Shown: piece after piece, positions 24,573 through 33,587 of the stretch
Position numbering within the stretch: position 1 is the stretch's first letter
Layout: each line of letters starts with the position of its first letter
DNA from: Planosporangium spinosum
GTDB lineage: Bacteria > Actinomycetota > Actinomycetes > Mycobacteriales > Micromonosporaceae
DNA: 64,000 bases
Assembly: GCF_049999945.1 (NCBI RefSeq)
Contig: NZ_JBLYUB010000023.1
Span: 45,786 to 109,785 of the forward strand
Direction: 5' to 3'
The notes under the pieces: model-generated
Databases searched by the model: none
Seen by the model: the letters and a program-made list of their open reading frames with translations, nothing else
What the model was told of the DNA's origin: nothing
Translations under genes and position numbers: made by a program

Positions 24573-25955
24573 ATGGACCAGTCACCCGCGCGGGCTGCCG
24601 TGCCGGCAGCAGTACCCGAGACCACCGGCGAAGACGTCCCGCTCGTGGGCGAAGAGGCCGACCTGAACGCGTACTCCACCTTCGACGGAGCACTGCGCGG
24701 GTACGACCGGCGGCAGGTCAACAAGTACGTGACCCGTACCCAGCGGCGGATCGAGGAGTTGACCGCGGAGCTGGCCGGCATCCGCCGCAACGAGCAGGTA
24801 CTGACCGCACGCCTGGAGGACTTGTCGAAGGCGAACGCCATGTGTACCTGCGACCCCAACAAGCCGGAGTCGGCGGTGCTCGGCGCGCGGCTGCGGCAGA
24901 TCATCGATATAGCCACCACGGAGGCCGACGACGTGCGAACCCGCGCTGAGGCCGAGACCCGGGCGATGCGTGAGGAGGCCGAAAGCGCCCTGGTGTCCGC
25001 CCGCCAGCAGGCGGAGCAGGCGTCCTCGGCGCTGGAGGCGATGCTGGCGCACCGGCGGGCCGCCGAGGAGGCGACCTTGGCGGAGCGCCGCGCGGCGGTC
25101 GAGGGTTGGTCCCAGCGGCACGTGGCCGAGGCGCGGGACACCGCCCGCCGGGTGATCGAGCGCGCGGCCGCGGTCAGTGGCCAGGTCATCGCGTCGGCGC
25201 GGTGGCTGGTCGACGCGCTCGGCGCGCACCGCGACGCCTTGGCCGAGCAGCTCGGCGGCGTGCAGCGGCGGATCGACGAACTGCCCTCGTTGGAGGCCGC
25301 AACGGCCGTCAACGGGGAGAACCTGGCGCGCATACCGACCGACGAGCAGCCGGCCGGCGACGGCGCCGGTCGGCAGCCCGGGCCCGCCGCCGGTCGGCAG
25401 CCCGGGCCCGCCGCCGGTCGGCCGGCCGCACCGCCGACCGGTCGGCAGCCCGCACCGCCGACCGGCCGGCCGCCCGCGCCCGCGGCTGACCGGCAGCCCG
25501 CACCGCCGACCGGCCGGCCACCCGCGCACGCCGCTGACCGATCGGCCGCCCGCTCGGGCGAGCGCTTCCCGGGACACGGGTCCTCCGCCGAGCACCCGGA
25601 CGAGTCGGGTCAGTCGGTACGGGCCGTGGTCCGGGTACCACCGGAGCAGGCGGCGCCGCCTCAGCGGGCGGAGGGGCCGGCCTGGGGACCCAACGTGATG
25701 CCGCCGCGCCCCGGTGCCGGTGGTCCGCCCGCCGGTGCGGCGGGCCCGTCCGGTCCGGGTGCGGGGGCGCCGGCAGCGATGGCCGGTCCGCCCGCCGGTA
25801 TGGCGGGTCCGCCCGGCCCGGCTGCGGGAGCACCCGGCGCGGTGGCCGGTCCGCCCTCCGGCGTCGTGGGTCCGACGTTGCCGGCGGACATGCCGGTGCC
25901 GGGCCGTACCTGGGCGCCGGTCAACCCGCGGATCGGGGGTGCCCACCGCGGGTAG
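24573..25955 (+). CDS. DivIVA-like coiled-coil protein with Pro/Gly-rich tail
   Basis: A 460-residue protein. STFDGALRGYDRRQVNKYV, near residue 30, resembles the DivIVA N-terminal membrane-targeting motif and is followed by a long Ala/Glu/Arg-rich coiled coil (about 48-240) with an unusual MCTCDPNKP interruption. The rest is a low-complexity tail built from GRQPGPAA, GRQPAPPT and GRPPAPAAD units and Gly/Pro-rich repeats. DivIVA relatives in actinobacteria (Wag31, FilP, Scy) organise polar growth or the cytoskeleton; this role is inferred. ATG 24573 has GGAG six bases upstream. Confidence 0.8.
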   Translation: MDQSPARAAVPAAVPETTGEDVPLVGEEADLNAYSTFDGALRGYDRRQVNKYVTRTQRRIEELTAELAGIRRNEQVLTARLEDLSKANAMCTCDPNKPESAVLGARLRQIIDIATTEADDVRTRAEAETRAMREEAESALVSARQQAEQASSALEAMLAHRRAAEEATLAERRAAVEGWSQRHVAEARDTARRVIERAAAVSGQVIASARWLVDALGAHRDALAEQLGGVQRRIDELPSLEAATAVNGENLARIPTDEQPAGDGAGRQPGPAAGRQPGPAAGRPAAPPTGRQPAPPTGRPPAPAADRQPAPPTGRPPAHAADRSAARSGERFPGHGSSAEHPDESGQSVRAVVRVPPEQAAPPQRAEGPAWGPNVMPPRPGAGGPPAGAAGPSGPGAGAPAAMAGPPAGMAGPPGPAAGAPGAVAGPPSGVVGPTLPADMPVPGRTWAPVNPRIGGAHRG

Positions 25956-25980
25956 CCGGCGACCGGCCCGGACGGGTTGC

Positions 25981-26892
25981 TCACGCCGGCGCGGTCAGGG
26001 CGTCGACGGCACGGCGGACGGCGCCCGCGAGATTCCACTTCTCGGCGAGGGCGAGTACCCGCTCGCCCTCCACCGCCGCGGGCAGGTGACCGCCGAGCGG
26101 CGGCACCGCGACGTCCCGGGCCACCCGTACCACGTCCGGTGCCACCGCGAGGTAGTCCCGGCCGGCAAGCAGCTTGGCGCGCAGGCCGGGGGCGAACCCG
26201 GAGGCCGGGTTGTCGAGCGCGGTGAGCACGCCGGCCAGGCTGCCGTACCGGTCGACGAGGCGGGCGGCGGTCTTCTCGCCGACGCCGGCGACGCCCGGCA
26301 GCCCGTCGCTCGGATCGCCGCGCAGCGCGGCGAAGTCCGCGTAGCGGGCCGCCGGCACCCCGTACCGGTCGAGGACCGCCGCGTCGTCGTAGACCTCGAG
26401 CTTGGCCACGCCGCGGCCGCAGTACAGCACGCGTACCCCGCGGCCGTCGTCGATGAGCTGGAACAGGTCGCGATCGCCGGTGGCCACCTCGACCGGGCCG
26501 GGCTCGCGGGTGGCGAGGGTGCCGATCACGTCGTCGGCCTCGTACCCGGCAACGCCGACGGTCGGCACGCCGAGCGCGTCGAGGACGTCGAGAATGATCG
26601 GGACCTGACGGGTCAGCCCGTCCGGGACCTCCTCGCCGCCGTCGTCGGTCAGCCGATGGGCCTTGTAACCGGGCAGCAGTGCCACCCGCCACGCCGGTCG
26701 CCAGTCCGCGTCGAGGGCGCACACGACCCGCCCGGGCCGCCGGGTGCGTACCAGCGTGGCGAGCATGTCCAGCAGGCCCCGTACGGCGTTGACCGGCGTG
26801 CCGTCGGGGGCGGTCACGGCGGACTCGGGGATACCGAAGTAGGCCCGGAAGTACAGGCTGGCCGTGTCGACGAGCAACAGAGGTCGGGTCAC
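25981..26892 (-). CDS. 5'-3' exonuclease (PIN/H3TH type)
   Basis: A 303-residue homologue of the 5' nuclease domain of DNA polymerase I, encoded here as a free-standing protein. The metal ligands are D9 (LLLVDTAS), CALDADW, GYEADDVIG and ATGDRDLFQL, and GDPSDGLPGVAGVGEKTA is the helix-hairpin-helix DNA-binding arch. It would trim RNA primers or flaps. The same gene follows helY in mycobacteria. GTG 26892 is supported by TAGGCT seven bases upstream. Confidence 0.95.
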   Translation of the reverse strand: MTRPLLLVDTASLYFRAYFGIPESAVTAPDGTPVNAVRGLLDMLATLVRTRRPGRVVCALDADWRPAWRVALLPGYKAHRLTDDGGEEVPDGLTRQVPIILDVLDALGVPTVGVAGYEADDVIGTLATREPGPVEVATGDRDLFQLIDDGRGVRVLYCGRGVAKLEVYDDAAVLDRYGVPAARYADFAALRGDPSDGLPGVAGVGEKTAARLVDRYGSLAGVLTALDNPASGFAPGLRAKLLAGRDYLAVAPDVVRVARDVAVPPLGGHLPAAVEGERVLALAEKWNLAGAVRRAVDALTAPA

Positions 26893-26899
26893 GGCGGAC

Positions 26900-26905
26900 A
26901 GCCTA
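26900..26905 (-). promoter_or_regulatory. -10 box of the 5'-3' exonuclease gene (leaderless)
   Basis: TAGGCT on the minus strand, seven bases before GTG 26892. Confidence 0.55.
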
Positions 26906-27163
26906 GTGACCCGCCGGTCCCCGCGGGGGCCGACGGGCCGGCTCGTGCGCGCGTACCCCTCGCCCTCACCCCGGGCGGATGAGCGCGGTCGCGCGCCCCT
27001 GGTCCGCCCCGGGTGACGGCCCGCCGCGGTGATCGGGTGACGCGATCGGGTGACGCCGCCTCACCCGATCGAGCCCCACCATTGCGGGCAACGCCCGGGC
27101 CGGGACGCGCCGCCGGGCGACATCAGTCGACGCGGCCGGTGGCCGGAGAGGATGGGAGCGGTC

Positions 27164-27610
27164 ATGGCGGGAGTCGGCCCACTCGAATTCCTGGTCGTGG
27201 CGTTTTCGGGCGAGGAGCTGCCGGATCGGGTCGGTTCTGTGCTGCGGGCCGTCGAGGCCGGTGGGGACGTCCGGATCGTCGACGCCCTGGTCGTGATCAA
27301 GGACCGGGACGGCCGGGTCCGCGCTGAGGAGCTGGTCGACATTCCGGCGCTGGCCGATCTCGCCGCCGGGTACCCGTTCACCGATCCACGGGCCACCCTG
27401 ATCGACGCCGCCGACGTCGAGGAGGTCGGCCAGGCCCTCGACGCGGGCGGCGTCGCGCTCGCCCTGTTGGTCGAGCATGCCTGGGCCCGCGCGGCCGGCG
27501 CCGCCGCGCGTGACCTGGGCGGTGTGCTGGTCGCCGCCGTGCGGATCCCCGAGGCGTACGCCGACGAGGCGCTCCGCCGCCGCGAGGCGCCCGGCCGCGC
27601 CGTCCGCTGA
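27164..27610 (+). CDS. DUF6325 family protein
   Basis: A 148-residue protein: MAGVGPLEFLVVAFSGEELP starts a ferredoxin-like alpha/beta fold, IVDALVVIKDRDGRV is a second conserved strand block, and ALALLVEHAWARAAGAAARD the C-terminal one. DUF6325 is a small actinobacterial family of unknown function that is commonly encoded next to SHOCT proteins, as here (the next gene follows after 44 nt). ATG 27164 is chosen because GGGAG lies five bases upstream; ATG 27152 is the alternative. Confidence 0.85.
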   Translation: MAGVGPLEFLVVAFSGEELPDRVGSVLRAVEAGGDVRIVDALVVIKDRDGRVRAEELVDIPALADLAAGYPFTDPRATLIDAADVEEVGQALDAGGVALALLVEHAWARAAGAAARDLGGVLVAAVRIPEAYADEALRRREAPGRAVR

Positions 27611-27654
27611 CGCGGGCCCCGTCCGTCGCCGTCGAGTACCCGAGGAGGAAGTCC

Positions 27655-27951
27655 ATGTCATCGCACCGTCGGCACGGCGCGCCGCTGCTCCGCGGCGCCC
27701 TGAGCATCGGCCTGGCACACCGTAGGGCGGAGGAGGCCGTCGGGACGCTGTCCGGGGGCTGGCTGACCCGTACGCCACCCCGTCCGGTGCCGCCGAGTCC
27801 GATCTCGACGCCCCCGTCCACGTCCGGTGCCGGCGACGACGTGGTCGCCCAGCTCAGCCAGCTCGTCGAGCTGGCGGAGCGGGGTGTGCTGACCAGCCAG
27901 GAGTTCGCCGCGGCGAAGGCGCGCGTCCTGCGCCACGAGCAGTGGTGGTGA
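27655..27951 (+). CDS. SHOCT domain protein
   Basis: A 98-residue protein with a basic N-terminal part, a Pro/Ser linker (about 40-58) and a C-terminal SHOCT motif (VVAQLSQLVELAERGVLTSQEFAAAKARVL). SHOCT is a short C-terminal oligomerisation domain. A GAGGAGGAAG ribosome site lies close to the ATG. It is probably co-transcribed with the DUF6325 gene; the pair may act together, by inference from proximity. Confidence 0.85.
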   Translation: MSSHRRHGAPLLRGALSIGLAHRRAEEAVGTLSGGWLTRTPPRPVPPSPISTPPSTSGAGDDVVAQLSQLVELAERGVLTSQEFAAAKARVLRHEQWW

Positions 27952-28115
27952 CCCGGGGATGGTGACGCGGCGGTCATGGTGGTCGCGCAACCGTGATGAT
28001 CGAGCGTCCCGGTGGCGCCGCACACGTGCGGGACGCCACCGGGAGTCGAATCGTCGGTAGGTCACCGGGAGCCACAGCGTGGTACATCACCGGGGAGCCG
28101 GCGCACCGGTACGCC

Positions 28116-28556
28116 TCAGACCTGCCGGCCGCCGGTCGTGGCGTCGGCGGCCGGCCAGCTGTCGGGCACCTCCCGAGCCTGCGGCCAGTGGACGGTCAGG
28201 GCGAAGATCACCACCACGTCCAGGGCGATCATGAGTAGCGACCAGATCGGGAAGGCCGCGAGCGCGGTCAATTGGACGAGCGCGTGCAGGGCTACCAGGA
28301 CCACCGCCACCAACCGGGCCAGTTCGTGGCGCAGGAGAAGCCCCAGTCCGACGGCGCCGAGCAGCAGCCCGGAGACCACCGCCAGCACACCCCACGTCGT
28401 CACGTTGACCACGACGAGGCGTCCCTCATCGATGTAGCCGACCGTACCCATCGCGAGCGCGGCCGTGCCCTCCACGAGATTGAATACCCCGATCATCGTC
28501 AGCAGGACCGCGGCGAAGCTGATCCAGCCCGACCATACGTTCGTACGCTGGGTCAT
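28116..28556 (-). CDS. DUF7144 family membrane protein (first copy)
   Basis: A 146-residue protein with four predicted membrane helices: WISFAAVLLTMIGVFNLVEG (the family signature), about residues 48-70, 76-95 and 100-120. The C-terminal 25 residues are cytoplasmic. The GGAGAGG ribosome site supports the ATG at 28556. A paralogue is encoded at 32215-33168. Function unknown; both copies lie near LAL regulators. Confidence 0.85.
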   Translation of the reverse strand: MTQRTNVWSGWISFAAVLLTMIGVFNLVEGTAALAMGTVGYIDEGRLVVVNVTTWGVLAVVSGLLLGAVGLGLLLRHELARLVAVVLVALHALVQLTALAAFPIWSLLMIALDVVVIFALTVHWPQAREVPDSWPAADATTGGRQV

Positions 28557-29261
28557 CTCGGTGCCTCTCCTTCCCGGACGGCTCGGCCGGGCTCGCCGGC
28601 GGGTGATGGCGCGTCGCGTGCGGCAGGAGCGGGCGGCGTTGTCGGCCGGTGAGCCGCCCGGCGGGTGAGTGTGCTCCCTGTCGCGGCCCGCCTGGCGAGC
28701 CCATTCAGCGGCCACCTCCCTGTATTGCCGATGCCAACCATGGACGCCGTCGATCCTGGCGGGGCATCGGGTGAACGCGCGTCACCTGCGACGGGTGGAC
28801 GCCCCGGGCGGGTGCCTCGGCAGTATCGTGCGTGCGGCGGTGCCGCGTCGCCGCCCGGCCCGGCACGCCGGCGGGCCGTCGCCCCCGGCACCGCCGCGCC
28901 CCGACCGCCGTCGCCCCCGGCACCGCCGCGCCCCGACCGCCGTCGCCCGCGGTGCCCCGGCCGCCGGTGTCGTCCGGCGCGAGCGAGGCGGGCTCACCCG
29001 ACCCGGCCGCATGCTGGAGCGGACCGGCCGCGACCCCGGCCGGTGAGGTCGCCGCGGGCGCTCGGCGTTCACCTTCACGGGGTGAAGACGGATCACCTCG
29101 GCCGCCTAAAGAATTCCCGGCGTGTCACACATCAACGGGCGGGGGGACCGCCGGGTGAACGCCAGACACGGCCATCACGATCTCGGGAGGTCCCACGGGG
29201 CGGGACATCGGGGTGAGTGGCTGTCACGCCACCGGACCGGCGCCGGACGGCGGGGGCCGGC
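28557..29261. other. Intergenic region DUF7144 to LAL regulator
   Basis: These 705 bp between divergent genes hold no supported gene. A 32-bp tandem repeat lies at 28878-28950. The last 250 bp (GTGAAGACGGATCACC, AAAGAATTCCC) are less GC-rich and are the likely promoter region of the regulator gene. Confidence 0.5.
28878..28950 (+). repeat. 32-bp tandem repeat, just over two copies
   Basis: Units beginning GTCGCCCCCGGCACCGCCGC start at 28878 and 28910, and a partial unit starts at 28942. Confidence 0.85.
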
Positions 29262-31925
29262 ATGACGTCGGACAACAGGTCGCAACCGACCGTCGCGGTC
29301 ATCGACGCGTTCGTTCCGGACAACCTCGAACCGCTGCTGCCGGAACCGGCGATCCCGCAGCCGCCCCCGAACCTGGTCGCCCGGCCGCGCCTGTTCGACC
29401 TGCTCGACCAGGCGGTCACCCAGCCGCTGACGCTGGTCTCCGCCCCGGCCGGCTGGGGTAAGAGCACCCTGCTGGCGGCGTGGGTACGCGAGGGACGCGC
29501 GCCCGGTCCGGTCGCCTGGTTCACCGCGGAGCCCGATCGGTCGGCGGACTTCTGGGAACGGTTCGCCGCCGCGCTCGCCCGCGCCGAGCCGTTCGCGTAC
29601 CGGGCCGACGACGGCCGGGACGTCGTGGACGCGGTCGCCGCCGCGCTGGAGGTGCCCGGTCCGGTCGTCGTGGTGGTCGTCGACGACGCGCACGAGGTGA
29701 CCGACCCCCGGCTCTGGACCGAGGTGGAGGGGCTGCTCAGCCGGGCCGCCGGCCGGTTGCGGCTGGTACTCGCCTGCCGCGCCGACCCCGCGCTCGCGCT
29801 GTACCGGTGGCGCATGCGCGGAGCGGTGACCGAGATCCGCAGCACCCAGCTGGCCTTCTCGCTGGCCGAGACCGGCCAACTGCTCGCCGCGCACGACGTA
29901 CGGCTGGCCGAGCCGGCGCTGGTGGGGCTGCACGCGATGACCGAGGGGTGGGCCGCGGGCCTGCGCCTGGCGGCGCTGGCGATCGCCGACCACCCCGATC
30001 CGGACAGCGTGGTACCCGACTTCGCCGTGCACGACCGGGCGTTGGGCGAGTACCTCGTCGGCGAGGTGCTGGGCAAGCTGCCCGACGACGTCCGCGAGGT
30101 GCTGCTGGCCACGTCCGTGCTCGACCAGGTCCGCCCCGAGCTGGTACAGGCGTTGACCGGGCGGACCGACGGCGAGCGCATCCTCGCCTCGCTGGAGCAG
30201 GCCAACCTGCTGGTGGCGCACGGCAGTGGCAGCCGCGGCTGGTACCGCTGCCACCCGCTGTTCGGGCTGATGCTCTACAACGAGCTGCGCCACCACCGGC
30301 CCGAGCAGTTGCCGCAGCTGCACCGGCGGGCGGCCGAGTGGTACTTCGCGCACGACATGCCCGCCGACGCGATCCGGCACGCCCTGGCGGCGGGGGAGTG
30401 GGGCCAGGCGGTCGCCGTGGTCGACTCGAGCTGGCACGAACTGGTGCCCGGCGCCCGGCTGCGTACCCTCAAGGAGGTCGTCCCGACCCCGCCGCAGCGG
30501 GTGCAGCAGGATCCGCGGCTGGCGCTCGCGTTCGCCGCGGAGCGCCTGGATGCCAGCGACCCGCGGGCCACCGAGACGTTCCTGCACTTCGTCGACCGCT
30601 GCCAGCACGCGTCGGACGACGAGGAGACCCGCGACCGGCTGCGGCCCATCGTGGCGGCGTTCCGGGTGGCGGAGGCGCACCTGTCCGGCGATCCCGACCT
30701 GGTCCTCGCCACGGCGCCGCTGCTGCTGCGCGAGGACGTACCGGTGTCCGAAGGGGACAGCCACCAGCTGCGCTCCCTGGCCCTCGTGGCGATGGGTGGC
30801 GCGCGGCTCAGCCAGGGTGATCTTCAGGCGGCCGAGGCGCCGCTGGAGGAGGCGCTCGTGCACGCCCGGCGCTCGGGGGTGGCGCAGGCGCAGATCGCGT
30901 CGTTGCGCCAGCTCGCCGCGCTGAACGCCGCCCGCGGCCGGCTCAACGCCGCGGTACGGTTCGCGAAGGAGGCCGTCAGCCTGGCCGACCAGCACGGCCT
31001 GATCCAGGGCAGTGACCTGGTGTGGACGTTGCTGACCCTCGCCGACGTCTGCCACCAGCAGAACCGGGTTCGGCCGGCGGTGTACTACCTCGAGCGGGCG
31101 GTCAACAGCGGCGGCCTCGTCGACCCGGGCATGGTCGCCTCGGCGGCCATCGTGCGGGCCCGGCTGCAGGCGGCCGGCGGTGACGTCGCCGGCGCCGCCG
31201 GTGACCTGTCGGTGGTGCGCCGCCAGCTCGTCGACTGCCAGATCGCCCCGATGCTGTGGCACTCGCTCACCCTCGCCGAGGCGGACCTGCACGTGCAGGC
31301 CGGCGAACCGGCGGCCGCCAAGCGGCTGCTCGGCGTCCCGCCACCCGACCTGCTGTCGGTGTGGTTCACGCTGGTACAGGCCAAGGTCCACCTGGCCGAG
31401 CGGCGGCCGTCGCCGGCGGCGTCCGCGGTGGTGGCGCACCTGGAGCCAGGCGGCACGTCGCTGCTGTGGACCATCGAGGCCAACCTCACGTACGCGCGCG
31501 CGATGCGGGCGCTGGGCGATCGGACGAAGGCCGGCCGGTCGGTGGAGCAGGCGCTGCGGTTGGCCGACGAGGAGGACATCCGGCGGCCGTTCCTGGAGGG
31601 CGGGCACGCGGTCAGAGAACTGCTCACCACGTACGTGCCGGCGGGCAGCAGTTACCGTGGGCTCGCCGACGACCTGGCCGGCGACCTGGCGCAGGGCGCG
31701 GCCCGGCAGAACGTGACGGCGAACCGGCTGCCCGAGCCGCTGACCGAGCGGGAGCTGACGGTCCTGCGGTACCTGCAGAGCATGCTGTCGGCAGCGGAGA
31801 TCGCGTCGATGCTGTGCGTGTCGGTCAACACCGTGAAGACCCACATGAAGAGCATCTACCGCAAGCTCGGGGCCGGCCGGCGGCGCGAGGTCATCCAGCG
31901 GGCGCGCGAGCTGAACCTGCTCTAG
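29262..31925 (+). CDS. LAL-type (MalT-like) LuxR regulator 1
   Basis: An 887-residue ATP-dependent activator. It has an N-terminal STAND ATPase with Walker A APAGWGKST (61-69) and Walker B VVVVDDAH, a helical TPR-like sensor region (about 380-800) and a C-terminal LuxR helix-turn-helix (PLTERELTVLRYLQSMLSAA, EIASMLCVSVNTVKTHMKSI). Such proteins switch on target genes when a ligand binds the repeat domain. The GTG at 29217 gives a 15-residue longer form; neither start has a clear ribosome site. It shares order and motifs with the regulator at 34956-37604, so the two are paralogues. Confidence 0.93.
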   Translation: MTSDNRSQPTVAVIDAFVPDNLEPLLPEPAIPQPPPNLVARPRLFDLLDQAVTQPLTLVSAPAGWGKSTLLAAWVREGRAPGPVAWFTAEPDRSADFWERFAAALARAEPFAYRADDGRDVVDAVAAALEVPGPVVVVVVDDAHEVTDPRLWTEVEGLLSRAAGRLRLVLACRADPALALYRWRMRGAVTEIRSTQLAFSLAETGQLLAAHDVRLAEPALVGLHAMTEGWAAGLRLAALAIADHPDPDSVVPDFAVHDRALGEYLVGEVLGKLPDDVREVLLATSVLDQVRPELVQALTGRTDGERILASLEQANLLVAHGSGSRGWYRCHPLFGLMLYNELRHHRPEQLPQLHRRAAEWYFAHDMPADAIRHALAAGEWGQAVAVVDSSWHELVPGARLRTLKEVVPTPPQRVQQDPRLALAFAAERLDASDPRATETFLHFVDRCQHASDDEETRDRLRPIVAAFRVAEAHLSGDPDLVLATAPLLLREDVPVSEGDSHQLRSLALVAMGGARLSQGDLQAAEAPLEEALVHARRSGVAQAQIASLRQLAALNAARGRLNAAVRFAKEAVSLADQHGLIQGSDLVWTLLTLADVCHQQNRVRPAVYYLERAVNSGGLVDPGMVASAAIVRARLQAAGGDVAGAAGDLSVVRRQLVDCQIAPMLWHSLTLAEADLHVQAGEPAAAKRLLGVPPPDLLSVWFTLVQAKVHLAERRPSPAASAVVAHLEPGGTSLLWTIEANLTYARAMRALGDRTKAGRSVEQALRLADEEDIRRPFLEGGHAVRELLTTYVPAGSSYRGLADDLAGDLAQGAARQNVTANRLPEPLTERELTVLRYLQSMLSAAEIASMLCVSVNTVKTHMKSIYRKLGAGRRREVIQRARELNLL

Positions 31926-32214
31926 GTCGGCCGGTGGTACGTCCGGGGTCGACGTCGGCGACCGCCCGGGCCAGGCGTCATCTACGGGTGTGACCATCCC
32001 GTCGGCGAGCCACCGTGGGTCGGCGCCGACGGCCGCGCGGTGATGTCCAGGACGCGGCCCGGTTCCGCTTGCCCCGCTGTCCGGGTCCGCGGCGGACTGC
32101 CTGTGGTGCGCGCCCGCCAGGTGCTGGTCACCGATCCGAAGGACGACGGTGCCCCGCGCCACCCCGGCGCACGGGGGGAGCGGGGCGCCCTCGTGGGAAA
32201 ACGCACGGCGTCTG

Positions 32215-33168
32215 TCAGTTGGTGGCCGGTCTGCCGGCGTCCGGCCACCGGCCGGAGATGGCGCCGATGATGGGCGGGGCGACACCCCGTGCCGGGTTGC
32301 GCGGACCCGGTACGGCCGCACCTGTGGTGCTCCGCGCCACCGCACCGATCATCGTGGCGGTCACCGGCGCGGTGTCCGGCGCACCGGCTGCCGGCGCGGT
32401 GTCCGGCGCACCGGCCGTCCGCGCCGTGCTCGGGTCGCTCGCCGGGGTCGCCGTCGGTGCCTTCGTACCAGCGGGCAGTGCCCGGGTACCCGCCGCGACC
32501 GCGGTGCCCGCCGCGACCGCGTCGGCCGGCTTGCCCACGATGACCGACGCGGCCATCGCCACCTGGTGCCGTGGCCGGTACCCCACGCGTTCGTCGCCGT
32601 GGTGGCCGCGCCGGAGGAGCATCGTGCCCGTGTCCCGGCCGGCGGTGATGCCCGGTGCGTTGCCGCCGCGGCCGACGCCGGTCCGCTTGGCCCCGGCCGG
32701 CACCGCGGTGGCCGCGGTGGCCCCGGTGGCTCCGCGGCCGGTGTCGGCCGGTGCGACGGGCGTGCCGCCCCGGGCGACGCTGGCCGCGGAGCCGGCCGGC
32801 GTCGCGGTCAGCGCGAAGATGATGACGACGTCGAACGAGATCATGAGCAACGCCCATGCCGGGTACGCGGCCAGCACGCCGAGCTGGGTGAGCGCGTGCA
32901 CTCCGACGACGGACAGCGCGGCGAGGCGCACCCGGACCGTGACCAGCGACAGCCAGATCGCGAGCGCCAGCAGCAACGCCCCGAGGGCCGTCGTGACCTG
33001 TGCCCAGCCGGTCGCGCCCAGCAGCAGCACCCGGTGCCGGTCGAGGCTGACCCCGTCCGCGTTGTAGATCGCGATAAGACCTTCCACCACGTTGAACGCC
33101 CCGACGAGGGCGAGCATCGCGGCGCTGAACCTCCTCCACTCCGCCCACCCGCTGTAACTCATGGGCAT
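32215..33168 (-). CDS. DUF7144 family membrane protein (second copy) with long repetitive tail
   Basis: A 317-residue protein whose first 135 residues match the first copy (FSAAMLALVGAFNVVEGLIA, then three further helices, and LLMISFDVVIIFALT). The remaining 180 residues form an Ala/Gly/Thr-rich tail with short repeats (GAPDTAPAAGAPDTAP, TAVAAGTRALPAGTKAP), probably disordered. GGAG lies four bases before ATG 33168; ATG 33162 is an alternative. The tail makes it about twice the size of the family. Whether the tail is real protein or a stop codon has been lost is open. Confidence 0.8.
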   Translation of the reverse strand: MPMSYSGWAEWRRFSAAMLALVGAFNVVEGLIAIYNADGVSLDRHRVLLLGATGWAQVTTALGALLLALAIWLSLVTVRVRLAALSVVGVHALTQLGVLAAYPAWALLMISFDVVIIFALTATPAGSAASVARGGTPVAPADTGRGATGATAATAVPAGAKRTGVGRGGNAPGITAGRDTGTMLLRRGHHGDERVGYRPRHQVAMAASVIVGKPADAVAAGTAVAAGTRALPAGTKAPTATPASDPSTARTAGAPDTAPAAGAPDTAPVTATMIGAVARSTTGAAVPGPRNPARGVAPPIIGAISGRWPDAGRPATN

Positions 33169-33217
33169 GGCACTCCTTCCCGCGCCCGGCGACCGGGACG
33201 CGGTTTTGGGGCAACCG

Positions 33218-33257
33218 CGAACGCGCCGGCCCGGCGTCAACCGGACCGGCGCGTTCG
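33218..33257 (-). promoter_or_regulatory. 15-bp inverted repeat upstream of DUF7144 copy 2
   Basis: Arms CGAACGCGCCGGCCC (33218-33232) and 33243-33257 pair with one mismatch around a 10-nt loop. It lies 50-90 nt upstream of the start codon, so it may be a leader structure or an operator. Confidence 0.5.
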
Positions 33258-33282
33258 TACCCCCCGGACAGTAAGGTCAAGC

Positions 33283-33319
33283 GGTGTGCCGGCCGCGCGG
33301 CGATCGCGGCCGGCACACC
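33283..33319. terminator. Perfect 15-bp hairpin
   Basis: GGTGTGCCGGCCGCG (33283-33297) and its exact complement (33305-33319) flank a 7-nt loop. It may terminate transcription from the PP2C gene or insulate the DUF7144 promoter. Confidence 0.5.
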
Positions 33320-33540
33320 ATCGGAGGCCCGTTCAGCGGCGTGGACCCTGCGGCGAGTGCGACAACACCGGCCGCCATCGGCAAGGGTCGGTGCTGTGCG
33401 GATACCGGAGCAGGGTGGCCCGCGTGCTCGCGCCCACCGCGAACCGATGTCCGGGTCTCCACTGCCGCCATGAACGCCTCCACCCCCGGCACTCCGTCGT
33501 GCCTTGTCCATATAGAACGCCGGGACCGGGTGAGTGACCA

Positions 33541-33557
33541 TCACCCTGCGAGGGTGA
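33541..33557 (-). terminator. Short hairpin after the PP2C gene
   Basis: TCACCCT-GCG-AGGGTGA is a perfect 7-bp stem 30 nt beyond the stop of the minus-strand gene, flanked by AAATTT. Confidence 0.45.
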
Positions 33558-33587
33558 AATTTGCGCCCACCCCGCCCGCGTCCGGGC

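Larger units (their letters stand above)
33169..33587. other. Intergenic region with strong hairpins
   Basis: No supported gene. It contains inverted repeats at 33218-33257, 33283-33319 and 33541-33557, listed separately. Confidence 0.5.

Noticed and set aside
29175..32345. A 1056-codon minus-strand frame opposite LAL regulator 1
   Set aside because: It is antisense to a clear LuxR-type regulator and its translation is low-complexity, without domains.
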